Assembly (NCBI GenBank): GCA_031553875.1 | Contig: JAVBKU010000023.1 | Location: 1-29,494, forward strand | Source: JAVBKU01 sp031553875 | GTDB lineage: Bacteria; Bacteroidota; Bacteroidia; Bacteroidales; Rikenellaceae | DNA length: 29,494 nucleotides | Reading direction: 5' to 3' | Shown: one piece after another, positions 1 to 7,843 of the stretch | Layout: every line of letters starts with the position of its first letter | Numbering within the stretch: the first letter of the stretch is position 1 | Position numbers and translations under genes: made by a program | Notes under the pieces: generated by a model | Seen by the model: only the letters and a program-made list of their open reading frames with translations | Database searches by the model: none | What the model was told of the DNA's origin: nothing

Positions 1-3
1 AAT

Positions 4-160
4 GCCGCTTTGGGCTTCTGCCGGAAATAGGTCTCGTGAGGGAGATCACCCTCAGTTATCGTGTAACGAGGGAAGCTCCCGGAAGAGACCCCGGCAGAAG
101 ACGCGGCTAGACCTTTTGCCTACTTTTACGGCAATGGTAAAAGTAGGTCGCCGAAGGCGA
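4..160 (+). repeat. Structured intergenic repeat A, copy 1 (short class)
   Basis: Nested inverted repeats predict one long helical arm: GCCGC 4-8 with GCGGC 103-107, CTTCTGCCGG 15-24 with CCGGCAGAAG 91-100, GGTCTC 30-35 with GAGACC 85-90, GGGAG 40-44 with CTCCC 76-80, CCCTC 49-53 with GAGGG 68-72, and GTTAT 55-59 with GTAAC 63-67. A second hairpin follows, CCTACTTTTAC 119-129 with GTAAAAGTAGG 137-147 around a GGCAATG loop, then TCGCC 148-152 with GGCGA 156-160. Five more copies lie in the window. The open frame crossing it is not conserved between copies. Function is unknown. Confidence 0.95.
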
Positions 161-190
161 AATAAACCACTGCAAAGTAATGTTTCTCTC

Positions 191-426
191 TGTACCTTTT
201 GTGCACACAAAAGGTACCCAAAAAGTGCCGCCTGCGGATATTCACTGACAGGGGGGGTCTTCGTACATCCTAAAACGTCGAACTCCTCCTTTTTAGCGGG
301 AGCCTAAAGTCCCCGCTAACAGTCGTTAGACACAGCGTCGTTTTTTAACGGATTCCCTCGACCCCTGTCCGGGCGTGAATATCCCCAATTGGCGGAGGGT
401 AAGCGCCTACGGCGCTTTAAGGATTA
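191..426 (+). repeat. Structured intergenic repeat B, copy 1
   Basis: This block is nearly identical to 11306-11538 and in both places lies about 30-55 bases downstream of an A element. It opens with a perfect 26-bp palindrome at 192-217. An outer stem follows, CCGCC 228-232 with GGCGG 391-395 and GGATATTCAC 236-245 with GTGAATATCC 375-384. Inside are GACAGGGG 247-254 with CCCCTGTC 362-369, and TTAGCGGG 293-300 with CCCGCTAA 312-319. It ends in the small hairpin AAGCGCC/GGCGCTT (411-424), whose arms change together in the other copy. No coding function is apparent. Confidence 0.9.
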
Positions 427-511
427 TGTTTATCCAACAGCTATTGCACGCGCCTCGCGATGCTCATCTCCGCGGCTCGGCCTTCGGCTGACCCCCATAG
501 CCGCCGAGATG
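427..511 (+). repeat. Structured intergenic repeat C, copy 1
   Basis: The segment directly after the end of B matches the reverse complement of 19901-19994, which also directly adjoins a B end. Its 3' part pairs CATCTC-c-GCGGCT with AGCCGC-c-GAGATG (about 469-511) around a small TCGGCC/GGCTGA hairpin. In the other copy that hairpin is TCGCACC/GGTGCGA, so its sequence differs but pairing is kept. Conservation of order (B end, then C) at two loci supports one composite element. Confidence 0.75.
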
Positions 512-553
512 AAAATATTCCCTCTTCCAAGCAGGGTATTTCGTGTGTGAAGT

Positions 554-614
554 AACGGCACGGATCACCTATCCGGTGGAAAAAAAGGCGGACGGCGCAT
601 CCCGTGCCGGCCGT
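554..614 (-). terminator. Probable terminator of the HAD gene
   Basis: Read on the minus strand downstream of the HAD gene, there is a GC-rich inverted repeat (ACGGC 592-596 with GCCGT 610-614, extended by CCGTGCC 602-608 with GGCACGG 557-563), next to a seven-base A run at 580-586 that gives a U run in the transcript. Several alternative pairings exist, so the exact hairpin is uncertain. Confidence 0.45.
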
Positions 615-648
615 TTCCTAAATAAATCATGCTCTCCCCGAAGCCCCC

Positions 649-1482
649 CTACTCCCTAAACCTATCCAGCTTCAGGTCGGCGGCTATCTTGTCGATTATG
701 GCGTGCACGGTACGGTCGACCTTCGTGCCGGGCGAGTAGTCGGCGGGGCAGACGTAGTTGACCCTACCGTCCTCGATAAGCTTATTCATCGTGTAGTGCG
801 ACTCCTGTTTATCGGGATTGTAGACCGCTATGGAGTGGCCCCCCATCTGCTTCACCAGCTTCATGCAAGGGATATCAGTAGTACCGTCGCCCACATATAT
901 CATATGTTTGAACGGCACGGGGCGCTCGTCCTGGGGGATATACTCGTTTATGCGATGGCTGTCGTAGACGCTGTCTATACCCTTGTTGATCTTGAAGATG
1001 AACTGCGTCTTGTTGGTGTAATTGATCGACACCGCAGGCCAGTAGGCCACCCCATCCACGTCGTAGAGGAACGAGCAGGCGTATATCTTGCGGAACTCGT
1101 GGGCTATGGGCGTCCCCTCGATTATCTCGCGGATACCCGACGAGTTGATATAGTGTTGTATAGTGATGCCCCTCTTCTCGGCGTAGTCGTTGATGCGCGC
1201 GAACCACTCCGCCACGCCCTTATAGAGCTCTATTTTCTCGCCAGAGTGTTTGAAAGCCTCTCTGCGCAGGGACTTACCGCTGCTCTTGGCCTCGTGTATC
1301 ATCTTGTACATGTAGGCAAGAATGGGATCGGCATCCTGCTGCTCAGCCACGGTATTGCTTTCGAGCCAGAACTGCTTGTTGCTCTTGCCCACGGCGGGAA
1401 TGAAGTCGTACTCCTGCATGTTACCGGGAGCCAGCGTCCCGTCGAAATCGTATATAAGGGCCACTACGGTGTTTTCTTTCAT
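649..1482 (-). CDS. HAD-superfamily phosphatase
   Basis: A 277-aa cytosolic HAD hydrolase of the phosphoserine-phosphatase-like type. Motif I is DFDGT at residues 12-16, with D12 the expected nucleophile and D14 the acid/base. Motif II is the serine pair at 114-115. A lysine in NYTNK (K158) fits motif III, and GDGTTD at 198-203 is motif IV, with D199 and D203 as Mg ligands. I chose the start at 1482, directly before the first beta strand. The longer frame to 1548 adds 22 non-homologous-looking residues and covers the likely promoter. The gene is divergent from uxaC, and the substrate cannot be read from sequence. A small-molecule phosphatase is likely, but a link to uronate metabolism is only positional. 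Confidence 0.8.
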   Translation of the reverse strand: MKENTVVALIYDFDGTLAPGNMQEYDFIPAVGKSNKQFWLESNTVAEQQDADPILAYMYKMIHEAKSSGKSLRREAFKHSGEKIELYKGVAEWFARINDYAEKRGITIQHYINSSGIREIIEGTPIAHEFRKIYACSFLYDVDGVAYWPAVSINYTNKTQFIFKINKGIDSVYDSHRINEYIPQDERPVPFKHMIYVGDGTTDIPCMKLVKQMGGHSIAVYNPDKQESHYTMNKLIEDGRVNYVCPADYSPGTKVDRTVHAIIDKIAADLKLDRFRE

Positions 1483-1503
1483 GATCGGGTGTGTATATAT
1501 GTG

Positions 1504-1511
1504 CAAAGATA
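1504..1511 (-). promoter_or_regulatory. Candidate -7 box for the HAD gene
   Basis: The minus strand reads TATCTTTG, matching the Bacteroidetes -7 consensus TAnnTTTG, 22 bases upstream of the chosen start. A second TATCTTTG lies at 1577-1584. No good -33 element was seen at the expected spacing. A 16-bp palindrome (TGCGAAT-tt-ATTCGCA, 1532-1547) sits just upstream and could be an operator. Confidence 0.4.
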
Positions 1512-1641
1512 GTGAAAGGTGAAAGGCGTCGTGCGAATTTATTCGCAAAGATGTCCGAACCGCATCCTATATTCTACAAAGATAATGAATTCACATGATA
1601 TTACCCACGCCTGCACACTCAAACAGAATGTATTTTTTTGG

Positions 1642-1681
1642 CCTGCGAGGCAGGGTTTTACCGATATTATTTGTAACTTTG
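1642..1681 (+). promoter_or_regulatory. Candidate uxaC operon promoter and operator-like palindrome
   Basis: TAACTTTG at 1674-1681 fits the Bacteroidetes -7 consensus and would give a leader of roughly 110 bases before uxaC. The -33 region is weak (T-rich at 1656-1659). A perfect palindrome CCTGC-gag-GCAGG at 1642-1654 overlaps the area where a regulator could block or recruit polymerase. No regulator gene is in the window, so this is inference. Confidence 0.35.
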
Positions 1682-1796
1682 GAAGTCTTTCGCGCTTCGC
1701 GCGCGCGACGGCCGCGTTTCCTCCGGCGGCATACAGAGCGACGGGCGGGATTTCCGCCGTGATCGCCCTCGGTAAAACTCTTAAAACCTCGATGGT

Positions 1797-3203
1797 ATGA
1801 CTAAATTCATGGGTAAGGATTTCATGTTGGGCAGCGACGCGGCCCAGGAGCTGTACCACAACCATGCCGCGCAGCAACCGATAATCGACTATCACTGCCA
1901 CCTTGTCCCCAAGATGATCGCGGATAACCACCAGTTCCGCAACCTATCCGACATCTGGCTCGGCGGCGACCACTACAAGTGGCGCGCTATGAGGGGCAAC
2001 GGCATCGACGAAAAATACATCACCGGCACTTCCACCTCCGACTACGAAAAGTTCGAGAAATGGGCCGAGACTCTCCCCCAGGCCATGCGCAACCCGCTCT
2101 ACCACTGGACACACCTGGAGCTCTCGCGCATCTTCGGCATAGACAAGCCGCTCAACCCCGCCTCGGCCCGCGAGATCTACGACAAGTGCTCGGCCATGCT
2201 CTCCACGGACGAGTTCAGGGGCCAGGCCATCATGAAGAAGTGCAACGTCGAAACCGTCTGCACCACCGACGACCCCGCCGACTCTCTCGAATACCACAAG
2301 CAGATAAAAGACAAGCCCTTCGGCGTCAAGGTGCTCCCCACATGGAGGCCCGACAAGGCGATGGCGATCGAGAACCCCGCCGCCTACAACGCCTACATCG
2401 CTTCGCTCGAAGCGGCCGCAGGCATGGAGATCGGCAGCTATGAAGACCTGATCTCCGCACTCAAGAAGCGCCACGAATTCTTCGCCGGGATGGGCTGCAA
2501 GCTCTCCGACCACGGCCTCGAAACGTTCTACGCCGAGGACTACACTGAAACAGACATGATGCAGATATTCTCCAAGGTACGCGCCGGCGGCGTCCCCACC
2601 ATGGAGGAGGTGCTCAAATTCCGCAGCGGCATGCTCTACGACTTGGCCGTTATGGACTGCGAGGCGGGCTGGACACAGCAGTTCCACATAGGCGCCATCC
2701 GCAACAACAACACCAGGATGTTCAATCTTCTGGGCCCCGACACCGGCTTCGACGGCATACACGACCTGCCCTGCGCCGCCGCCGGATACAAATTCTTCGA
2801 CCGCCTGGCCACCGCAGGCTGCCTCGGCAAGACCATCCTCTACAACCTCAATCCCAAAGATAACGAAGTGCTGGCCGTCATGGCCTACACGTTCAACGAC
2901 GGCAGCGTAGCCGGCAAGATGCAGTTAGGCTCCGGCTGGTGGTTCCTCGATCAGGAGGACGGCATGCGCAAGCAGTTGAACGCCCTCTCGGCCCTCGGCC
3001 TGCTGAGCCGCTTCGTGGGCATGCTCACCGACTCTCGCAGCTTCCTCTCCTACCCCCGCCACGAATATTTCCGCCGCATACTCTGCGACATTTTGGGCGG
3101 AGAGATCGAGCAGGGCAAGCTGCCCCGCAGCGAGATGGAGTTCATTGGTAAGATGGTGGAAGACATCTCCTACGGCAACGCCAAGAGGTTCTTCGAGTTC
3201 TAA
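1797..3203 (+). CDS. uxaC: Glucuronate (uronate) isomerase
   Basis: UxaC (EC 5.3.1.12) converts D-glucuronate to D-fructuronate, and galacturonate to tagaturonate, in the cytosol. The 468-aa length is standard for the family. The amidohydrolase-type HxH motif is in DYHCHL at residues 31-36. Family-typical blocks include GDHYKWRAMR near 57, TTDDP near 156, LPTWRPDKAM near 180, and LSYPRHEYFRR near the C-terminus. The start MTKFMGKDF aligns by position with Bacteroides UxaC (from memory). It is first in a run of same-strand uronate genes, followed after 55 bases by kdgK. No tagaturonate reductase or altronate dehydratase is present here, so the local route is the glucuronate one. Confidence 0.97.
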   Translation: MTKFMGKDFMLGSDAAQELYHNHAAQQPIIDYHCHLVPKMIADNHQFRNLSDIWLGGDHYKWRAMRGNGIDEKYITGTSTSDYEKFEKWAETLPQAMRNPLYHWTHLELSRIFGIDKPLNPASAREIYDKCSAMLSTDEFRGQAIMKKCNVETVCTTDDPADSLEYHKQIKDKPFGVKVLPTWRPDKAMAIENPAAYNAYIASLEAAAGMEIGSYEDLISALKKRHEFFAGMGCKLSDHGLETFYAEDYTETDMMQIFSKVRAGGVPTMEEVLKFRSGMLYDLAVMDCEAGWTQQFHIGAIRNNNTRMFNLLGPDTGFDGIHDLPCAAAGYKFFDRLATAGCLGKTILYNLNPKDNEVLAVMAYTFNDGSVAGKMQLGSGWWFLDQEDGMRKQLNALSALGLLSRFVGMLTDSRSFLSYPRHEYFRRILCDILGGEIEQGKLPRSEMEFIGKMVEDISYGNAKRFFEF

Positions 3204-3258
3204 AACGCATACGACAAAACAAAACATCATAAATCAATCTAAACAGTTACAACACAAA

Positions 3259-4299
3259 ATGAAAAAAGTAGTTACATTCGGAGAGATCATGTTGCGCCTG
3301 GCAACCCCCGGCAACCTCAGGTTTTCACAGGCCAAAGAGTTCACCGCCACATTCGGCGGCGGCGAGGCTAACGTAGCCGTATCGCTGGCCAACTACGGCA
3401 TGGACGCCAGGTTCATCACCCGCATGCCCAAGAACGACATCGCAGACAGCTGTATCAAGGAGCTGCACAAATACGGCGTGGATACCTCCGGCGTTATCTA
3501 CGGCGGCGACCGCCTCGGCATCTACTTCCTCGAGACAGGAGCCGTGGCCCGCGCCTCCAAGGTGGTTTACGACCGAGCCGGCTCTTCGATAGCCGAGATC
3601 AAGCCCGGGATGATCAACTGGGAAGAGGTATTCCAGGGCGCCGACTGGTTCCACTGGACAGGTATCACCCCCGCCCTCAGCCAGGGTGCTGCCGACGCCT
3701 GCCTTGAAGCCATCAAGGTGGCCAACAAGATGGGCGTGACCGTTTCTACCGACCTCAACTACCGCAAGAATCTCTGGAAGTACGGCAAGACAGCTTCGGA
3801 AGTGATGCCCGCGCTGGTGGAAGGCTGCGACGTGATCCTCGGCAATGAGGAGGACGCAGAGAAGGTATTCGGCATCAAGCCCGAAGGCTTCGACGTAACC
3901 GCCACTTCCGGCCATGTCGACGCCGCCGAATTCGAATCGGTGTGCAAGCAGATGATGAAAAAGTTCCCCAGGGCCAAGAAGGTGATCGTCACCCTGCGCG
4001 GCTCCATCAACGCCAACCACAACACATGGGGCGGCGTTCTGTGGGACGGCAAGACCCTTTTCCAGTCACCCCGCTACGACATCACGCATATCGTCGACCG
4101 CGTGGGCGGCGGCGACTCGTTCATGGGCGGCCTCGTTTACGGCCTGCTCACCTACACCGGCGACGACCAGAAGGCGCTTAACTTCGCCGTTGCCGCGTCA
4201 TGCCTCAAGCACACCATCTACGGCGACTTCAATCTCGTGACCGTATCGGAGGTGGAAGCCCTTATGAAGGGTGACGGCTCGGGCCGCGTAAGCAGGTAA
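3259..4299 (+). CDS. kdgK: 2-dehydro-3-deoxygluconokinase (PfkB family)
   Basis: KdgK (EC 2.7.1.45) phosphorylates 2-keto-3-deoxygluconate (KDG) with ATP to KDPG. The 346-aa protein has both PfkB signatures: GGGEANVAVSLANYG from residue 33, and DRVGGGDSFMGG, where GGGD at 283-286 carries the catalytic base D286. I placed the start at MKKVVTFGEIM (3259), after an A-rich leader. The open frame extends upstream to 3145, but that part overlaps the end of uxaC and looks non-coding. The position between uxaC and eda, in a cluster that also has uxuA, supports KDG rather than another sugar as substrate. Confidence 0.95.
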   Translation: MKKVVTFGEIMLRLATPGNLRFSQAKEFTATFGGGEANVAVSLANYGMDARFITRMPKNDIADSCIKELHKYGVDTSGVIYGGDRLGIYFLETGAVARASKVVYDRAGSSIAEIKPGMINWEEVFQGADWFHWTGITPALSQGAADACLEAIKVANKMGVTVSTDLNYRKNLWKYGKTASEVMPALVEGCDVILGNEEDAEKVFGIKPEGFDVTATSGHVDAAEFESVCKQMMKKFPRAKKVIVTLRGSINANHNTWGGVLWDGKTLFQSPRYDITHIVDRVGGGDSFMGGLVYGLLTYTGDDQKALNFAVAASCLKHTIYGDFNLVTVSEVEALMKGDGSGRVSR

Positions 4300-4322
4300 T
4301 AACCTTTAAAATCAAACACATT

Positions 4323-4991
4323 ATGGCAAGATTTTCAAAGATACAGGTCATCTCGGCTATGGCCACAACAGGCATGGTGCCCGTGTTCTACCACAAGGAC
4401 GTGGAGGTGGCCAAGCAGATACTCAAGGCCTGCTACGCCGGCGGCGTACGCGCCTTCGAATTCACCAACCGCGGCGAATTCGCCCACGAGGTATTCGGCG
4501 AGCTGAGTAAGTTCGCGGCTAAGGAGTGCCCCGAAATGGTGTTGGGCGTGGGATCCATCGTGGATGCCCCCGCAGCTTCGCTTTATATACAGTTGGGCGC
4601 CAACTTCGTGGTGGGCCCGCTGTTCAACCCCGAGATATCGAAGGTGTGCAACCGTCGCCTCGTGCCCTACACTCCCGGCTGCGGCTCGGTGAGCGAGGTA
4701 GGCGCGGCGCAGGAGTCTGGTTGCGACCTCTGCAAGGTATTCCCCGGCGACGTCCTGGGCCCCAACTTCGTGAAGGGTCTGAAGGCTCCGATGCCCTGGT
4801 CCATGCTTATGGTCACCGGTGGCGTGAAGCCCGAGGAGGCTAACCTCAAGGGATGGTTCGACGCGGGCGTTACCTGCGTGGGCATGGGTTCCAACCTCTT
4901 CCCCGCCGAAGCCGTGAAGAGCGGCGACTGGGCGGCAGTAACAGCCCTCTGCAAGGGCGCACTGGAGATCATCGCCAAGTGCCGCAAGTAA
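4323..4991 (+). CDS. eda: KDPG aldolase (bifunctional 4-hydroxy-2-oxoglutarate/KDPG aldolase)
   Basis: This class I aldolase (EC 4.1.2.14) splits 2-keto-3-deoxy-6-phosphogluconate into pyruvate and glyceraldehyde-3-phosphate. The 222-aa protein has the catalytic Glu in FEFTNRG (E46) and the Schiff-base Lys in CKVFPGD (K138), with the phosphate-binding VTGGV and GMGSNLF segments near the C-terminus. It starts 23 bases after kdgK and forms the last catabolic step. The pairing of kinase and aldolase genes makes KDPG the expected substrate. Confidence 0.95.
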   Translation: MARFSKIQVISAMATTGMVPVFYHKDVEVAKQILKACYAGGVRAFEFTNRGEFAHEVFGELSKFAAKECPEMVLGVGSIVDAPAASLYIQLGANFVVGPLFNPEISKVCNRRLVPYTPGCGSVSEVGAAQESGCDLCKVFPGDVLGPNFVKGLKAPMPWSMLMVTGGVKPEEANLKGWFDAGVTCVGMGSNLFPAEAVKSGDWAAVTALCKGALEIIAKCRK

Positions 4992-5089
4992 GAAAGAGCA
5001 ATATGGGGTAATAAACACCTCCCGCCTGCTCCACCCCGGCAAATACTGCAGCAAACAAAATAATAAAATCATCAACTAAACTTAAAATA

Positions 5090-6550
5090 ATGACTAACCT
5101 TAATCAGATCAATCAGAAGATGACCAACTACCGTTGGGTCATCTGCGCGATGTTGTTCTTCGCCACCACGGTCAACTACCTCGACCGCCAGGTACTCTCT
5201 CTGCTCCAGCCCATGCTGGAAGAGATATTCCACTGGACCGACAGCGACTACGGTACCATTACAGCCGTATTCTCGTTGTTCTACGCCATTTCGATGCTCT
5301 TCGCCGGCCGCTTCATCGACTGGATGGGCACCAAGAAGGGTTACGCCTGGAGTATTGGTATCTGGAGTATCGGTGCCGCCATCCACGCCCTCTGCGGTGT
5401 GGCCACCCAGGGCTGGCTCGGCCTGCCCGACACAGCCGCTATGCGCGCCGTAGCCGCAGGAACAGACCTCGCCGCCCAGATCAGCGTGGTGAGCGTGACG
5501 TTCTTCGTGATCTCGCGTTGTGTGCTGGCTCTCGGTGAAGCGGGTAACTTCCCCGCCGCCATCAAGGCCACAGCCGAATACTTCCCCAAAAAGGACCGCG
5601 CTTTCGCTACCGGTATCTTCAACTCGGGAGCCAACGTGGGCGCTATCGTAGCTCCCCTCTCCGTGCCCCTTATGGCTCAGCTTTGGGGCTGGGAAATGGC
5701 CTTCATCGTGGTAGGTCTGGTAGGTTTCGTGTGGTTGGGCATATGGTTATTCGTTTACCATCCCATCGAAAAGAACAAGCTGGTCAACAATGCCGAGCGT
5801 GAGTACATCCACCAGGACGACAAGGAGCTCGCCAAGGTCGAAAAAGACGTTGAAAAGGGCGCCAGCGACACCAAGGAAGAGAAAAAGCTCTCTTTCTGGC
5901 AGTGTCTCCAGTTCAAGCAGACCTGGGCTTTCGCCTTCGGTAAGTTCATGACCGACGGCGTGTGGTGGTTCTTCCTCTTCTGGACTCCCGCCTACCTCAA
6001 GGTGCAGTACGGCATGAGCGGTACCGACATCGCACTTCCCATCGCTATCCTTTACTCTATCACCGTTATCGGATCTGTATTCGGCGGCAAGTTCCCCACA
6101 TACTTCATAAACCGCGGTATGAACCCCTACGCCGGCCGTATGAGAGCTATGCTTATCATCGCCTTCTTTCCTCTGGTGGTGCTTCTGGCCCAGCCCCTGG
6201 GTTATATCAGTTTCTGGGTGCCCATCCTGCTGATCGCCGTGGGCGCTTCGGCTCACCAGGCGTGGAGCGCGAACATATTCTCCACTATCGGTGACATGTT
6301 CCCCAAGAACGCCATCGCCACCATCACAGGTATCGGCGGTATGGCGGGCGGTATCGGCTCGTTCTTCATCCAGAAGGGCGCCGGTATGCTTTTCACTTTC
6401 AGCGGCGACACAGGTATGCAGTTCCTCGGTTTCGAGGGCAAGCCCGCCGGTTACGCCATCGTATTCATCTTCTGCTCTCTGGCCTACCTTATCGGCTGGA
6501 CAGTTATGAAGGCGCTCGTTCCCAAGTATAAAGTTATCGTTGTTAAGTAA
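5090..6550 (+). CDS. exuT: Hexuronate MFS transporter (ExuT-like, ACS family)
   Basis: A 486-aa major facilitator protein with about 12 hydrophobic segments, probably a proton symporter bringing hexuronates across the inner membrane. NYLDRQVLS at 29-37 and GRFIDWMGTKKGY at 73-85 (MFS motif A) are typical of anion:cation symporters. GEAGNFPAAIKATAEYFPKK from 149 is a strong ExuT/GarP-type signature. The loop between the N- and C-terminal halves (about 227-270) is long and highly charged. The segment about 105-130 is a longer-than-usual extramembrane insertion. A second Met at residue 11 is an alternative start. Placement inside the uronate cluster supports the substrate, but family members also carry galactarate or aldonates. 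Confidence 0.88.
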   Translation: MTNLNQINQKMTNYRWVICAMLFFATTVNYLDRQVLSLLQPMLEEIFHWTDSDYGTITAVFSLFYAISMLFAGRFIDWMGTKKGYAWSIGIWSIGAAIHALCGVATQGWLGLPDTAAMRAVAAGTDLAAQISVVSVTFFVISRCVLALGEAGNFPAAIKATAEYFPKKDRAFATGIFNSGANVGAIVAPLSVPLMAQLWGWEMAFIVVGLVGFVWLGIWLFVYHPIEKNKLVNNAEREYIHQDDKELAKVEKDVEKGASDTKEEKKLSFWQCLQFKQTWAFAFGKFMTDGVWWFFLFWTPAYLKVQYGMSGTDIALPIAILYSITVIGSVFGGKFPTYFINRGMNPYAGRMRAMLIIAFFPLVVLLAQPLGYISFWVPILLIAVGASAHQAWSANIFSTIGDMFPKNAIATITGIGGMAGGIGSFFIQKGAGMLFTFSGDTGMQFLGFEGKPAGYAIVFIFCSLAYLIGWTVMKALVPKYKVIVVK

Positions 6551-6557
6551 TTAAGAT

Positions 6558-7373
6558 ATGGCTAACGAATTATTCAGCGTCAAGGACAGAGTCGTCGTCA
6601 TCACAGGCGCCGCCGGCATCCTGGGCAATTCGATGGTACACCACTTCGCTTCTGAGGGGGCGAAGGTGGTGATCCTCGACCGCAACGAAGAGGCCGGCAA
6701 CGCCCTCGAGAAGGCCGTGAAGGCCAAGGGCCACGAAGCCGTGTTCCTCTACACAGACGTGCTCAATAAGGAGACCCTCGAAAGCAATTACAAGGATATC
6801 ATGGCTATGTACGGCCGTATCGACGTGCTGATCAACGGCGCGGGCGGTAATATGGCCGGAGCCACTATTCCTCCCGACAAGAACATCTTCGACCTCGACA
6901 CCGACGCCTTCCGCAAGGTGGTCGACCTCAACCTCTTCGGCACGGTACTGCCCACCATCGTCTTCTCTAAGGCTATGGTGAAGCAGGGCGAGGGCTCGAT
7001 CATCAACATCGCGAGCGAGTCGGCCCTGCGCCCTCTGACCCGCGTTGCGGGCTACGGCGTAGCCAAGGCCGCAGTTGTTAATTTCACGAAGTATATGTGC
7101 GGCGAGCTGGCTATTAAGTTCGGCTCAGGCCTGAGGGTCAACGCCATTGCTCCGGGATTCTTCTTGACAGAGCAAAACCGCGCCCTGTTGACCAACCCCG
7201 ACGGGTCGCTGACCCCGAGGTCGGACACCATCTTGGCCCACACGCCCTATAAGCGTTTCGGCGAGCCTGAGGAGCTGCTCGGCACCCTACAGTGGCTCTC
7301 GAGCGACGCCTCGAAGTTCGTGTCGGGCACGCTCACGGTGATCGACGGCGGTTTCGACGCCTTCTCGATCTAA
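6558..7373 (+). CDS. uxuB: SDR-family D-mannonate oxidoreductase (fructuronate reductase)
   Basis: A 271-aa short-chain dehydrogenase. The cofactor motif TGAAGILG is at 16-23, NGAGG at 93-97, and the catalytic residues are S153, Y166 and K170 (YGVAK). Asp41 at the end of beta-2 suggests NAD(H) rather than NADP(H). It begins 7 bases after the transporter, so the two are co-transcribed. By pathway logic it fills the fructuronate-to-mannonate step that E. coli UxuB (a long-chain mannitol-dehydrogenase-type enzyme) performs. Bacillus subtilis UxuB (YjmF) is a known SDR doing this reaction. The assignment therefore rests on family plus context, since SDR sequence alone does not fix the substrate. 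Confidence 0.82.
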   Translation: MANELFSVKDRVVVITGAAGILGNSMVHHFASEGAKVVILDRNEEAGNALEKAVKAKGHEAVFLYTDVLNKETLESNYKDIMAMYGRIDVLINGAGGNMAGATIPPDKNIFDLDTDAFRKVVDLNLFGTVLPTIVFSKAMVKQGEGSIINIASESALRPLTRVAGYGVAKAAVVNFTKYMCGELAIKFGSGLRVNAIAPGFFLTEQNRALLTNPDGSLTPRSDTILAHTPYKRFGEPEELLGTLQWLSSDASKFVSGTLTVIDGGFDAFSI

Positions 7374-7397
7374 GAGAGGGATTTACTTTCAGTTTAA

Positions 7398-7455
7398 CCG
7401 TCCTTTGTTAAAAGCAAAGGACGGCAGTCCGCCGCCGCCCCAAGCGGCGGGCTGC
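7398..7455 (+). terminator. Two adjacent hairpins after the SDR gene
   Basis: CCGTCCTTTG 7398-7407 pairs with CAAAGGACGG 7415-7424, followed at once by GCAGTCCGCCGC 7424-7435 with GCGGCGGGCTGC 7444-7455. Neither has a clear U run, so they may act as transcript stabilisers or weak terminators between the upstream uronate genes and uxuA. The rest of 7456-7534 holds no gene that I can see. Confidence 0.45.
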
Positions 7456-7534
7456 ATCTTCGCCCATAGGGCTTGTTTTCGCCCTTCGTCGGCGGCAGAC
7501 CTAAATACCGAAGTAGAGACTGTCAAAAATAATC

Positions 7535-7762
7535 GCCGCTTTAGACTTATGTCGGAAATAGGTCTCGTGAGGGAGATCACCTGAGCTACCATGTAGCGAG
7601 GGAAGCCTCCCGTAAGAGACCCCGGCAGAAGACGCGGCTAGATTTTTTGCTACTTTTGCGGCAATGACAACATTTCGAGCAGTGAGGGCAGAGACCGCTT
7701 GCGGACTATGCCGAGTCGCGAGAAATGAAAGCGAAGCTAAAAGTAGGTTGCCGAAGGCAAAA
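7535..7762 (+). repeat. Structured intergenic repeat A, copy 2 (long class)
   Basis: A diverged copy starts with GCCGC 7535-7539 and pairs with GCGGC 7634-7638. The apical helix is GCTAC-cat-GTAGC instead of GTTAT-cgt-GTAAC, a compensated change. The CTACTTTT arm is separated from its AAAAGTAG partner by about 85 extra bases containing a further stem. The terminal hairpin is TTGCC-gaa-GGCAA (7749-7761) where copy 1 has TCGCC/GGCGA. It lies between two genes of the uronate cluster. Confidence 0.93.
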
Positions 7763-7843
7763 CAACAGCGAAGACGCGTTCACTTACAGACGATGCCAGG
7801 TGGATATAAATGACCGATAAAATTAAATGTAAACTACACTACT

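Noticed and set aside
119..147. Promoter within element A (TACTTTTG matches the -7 consensus in several copies)
   Set aside because: Copies 1 and 4 have TACTTTTA, no -33 element is at the right distance, and the sequence is better explained as a hairpin arm.
2..307. 101-aa open frame across repeats A and B
   Set aside because: The frame is not kept in the other copies, there is no plausible domain, and the DNA is explained by nested inverted repeats.
1539..1931. 130-aa minus-strand frame upstream of the HAD gene
   Set aside because: It overlaps the start of uxaC and both promoters, with no recognisable protein features.
1944..2762. 272-aa antisense frame over uxaC
   Set aside because: A shadow frame of the same kind. 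The opposite strand encodes a complete UxaC.
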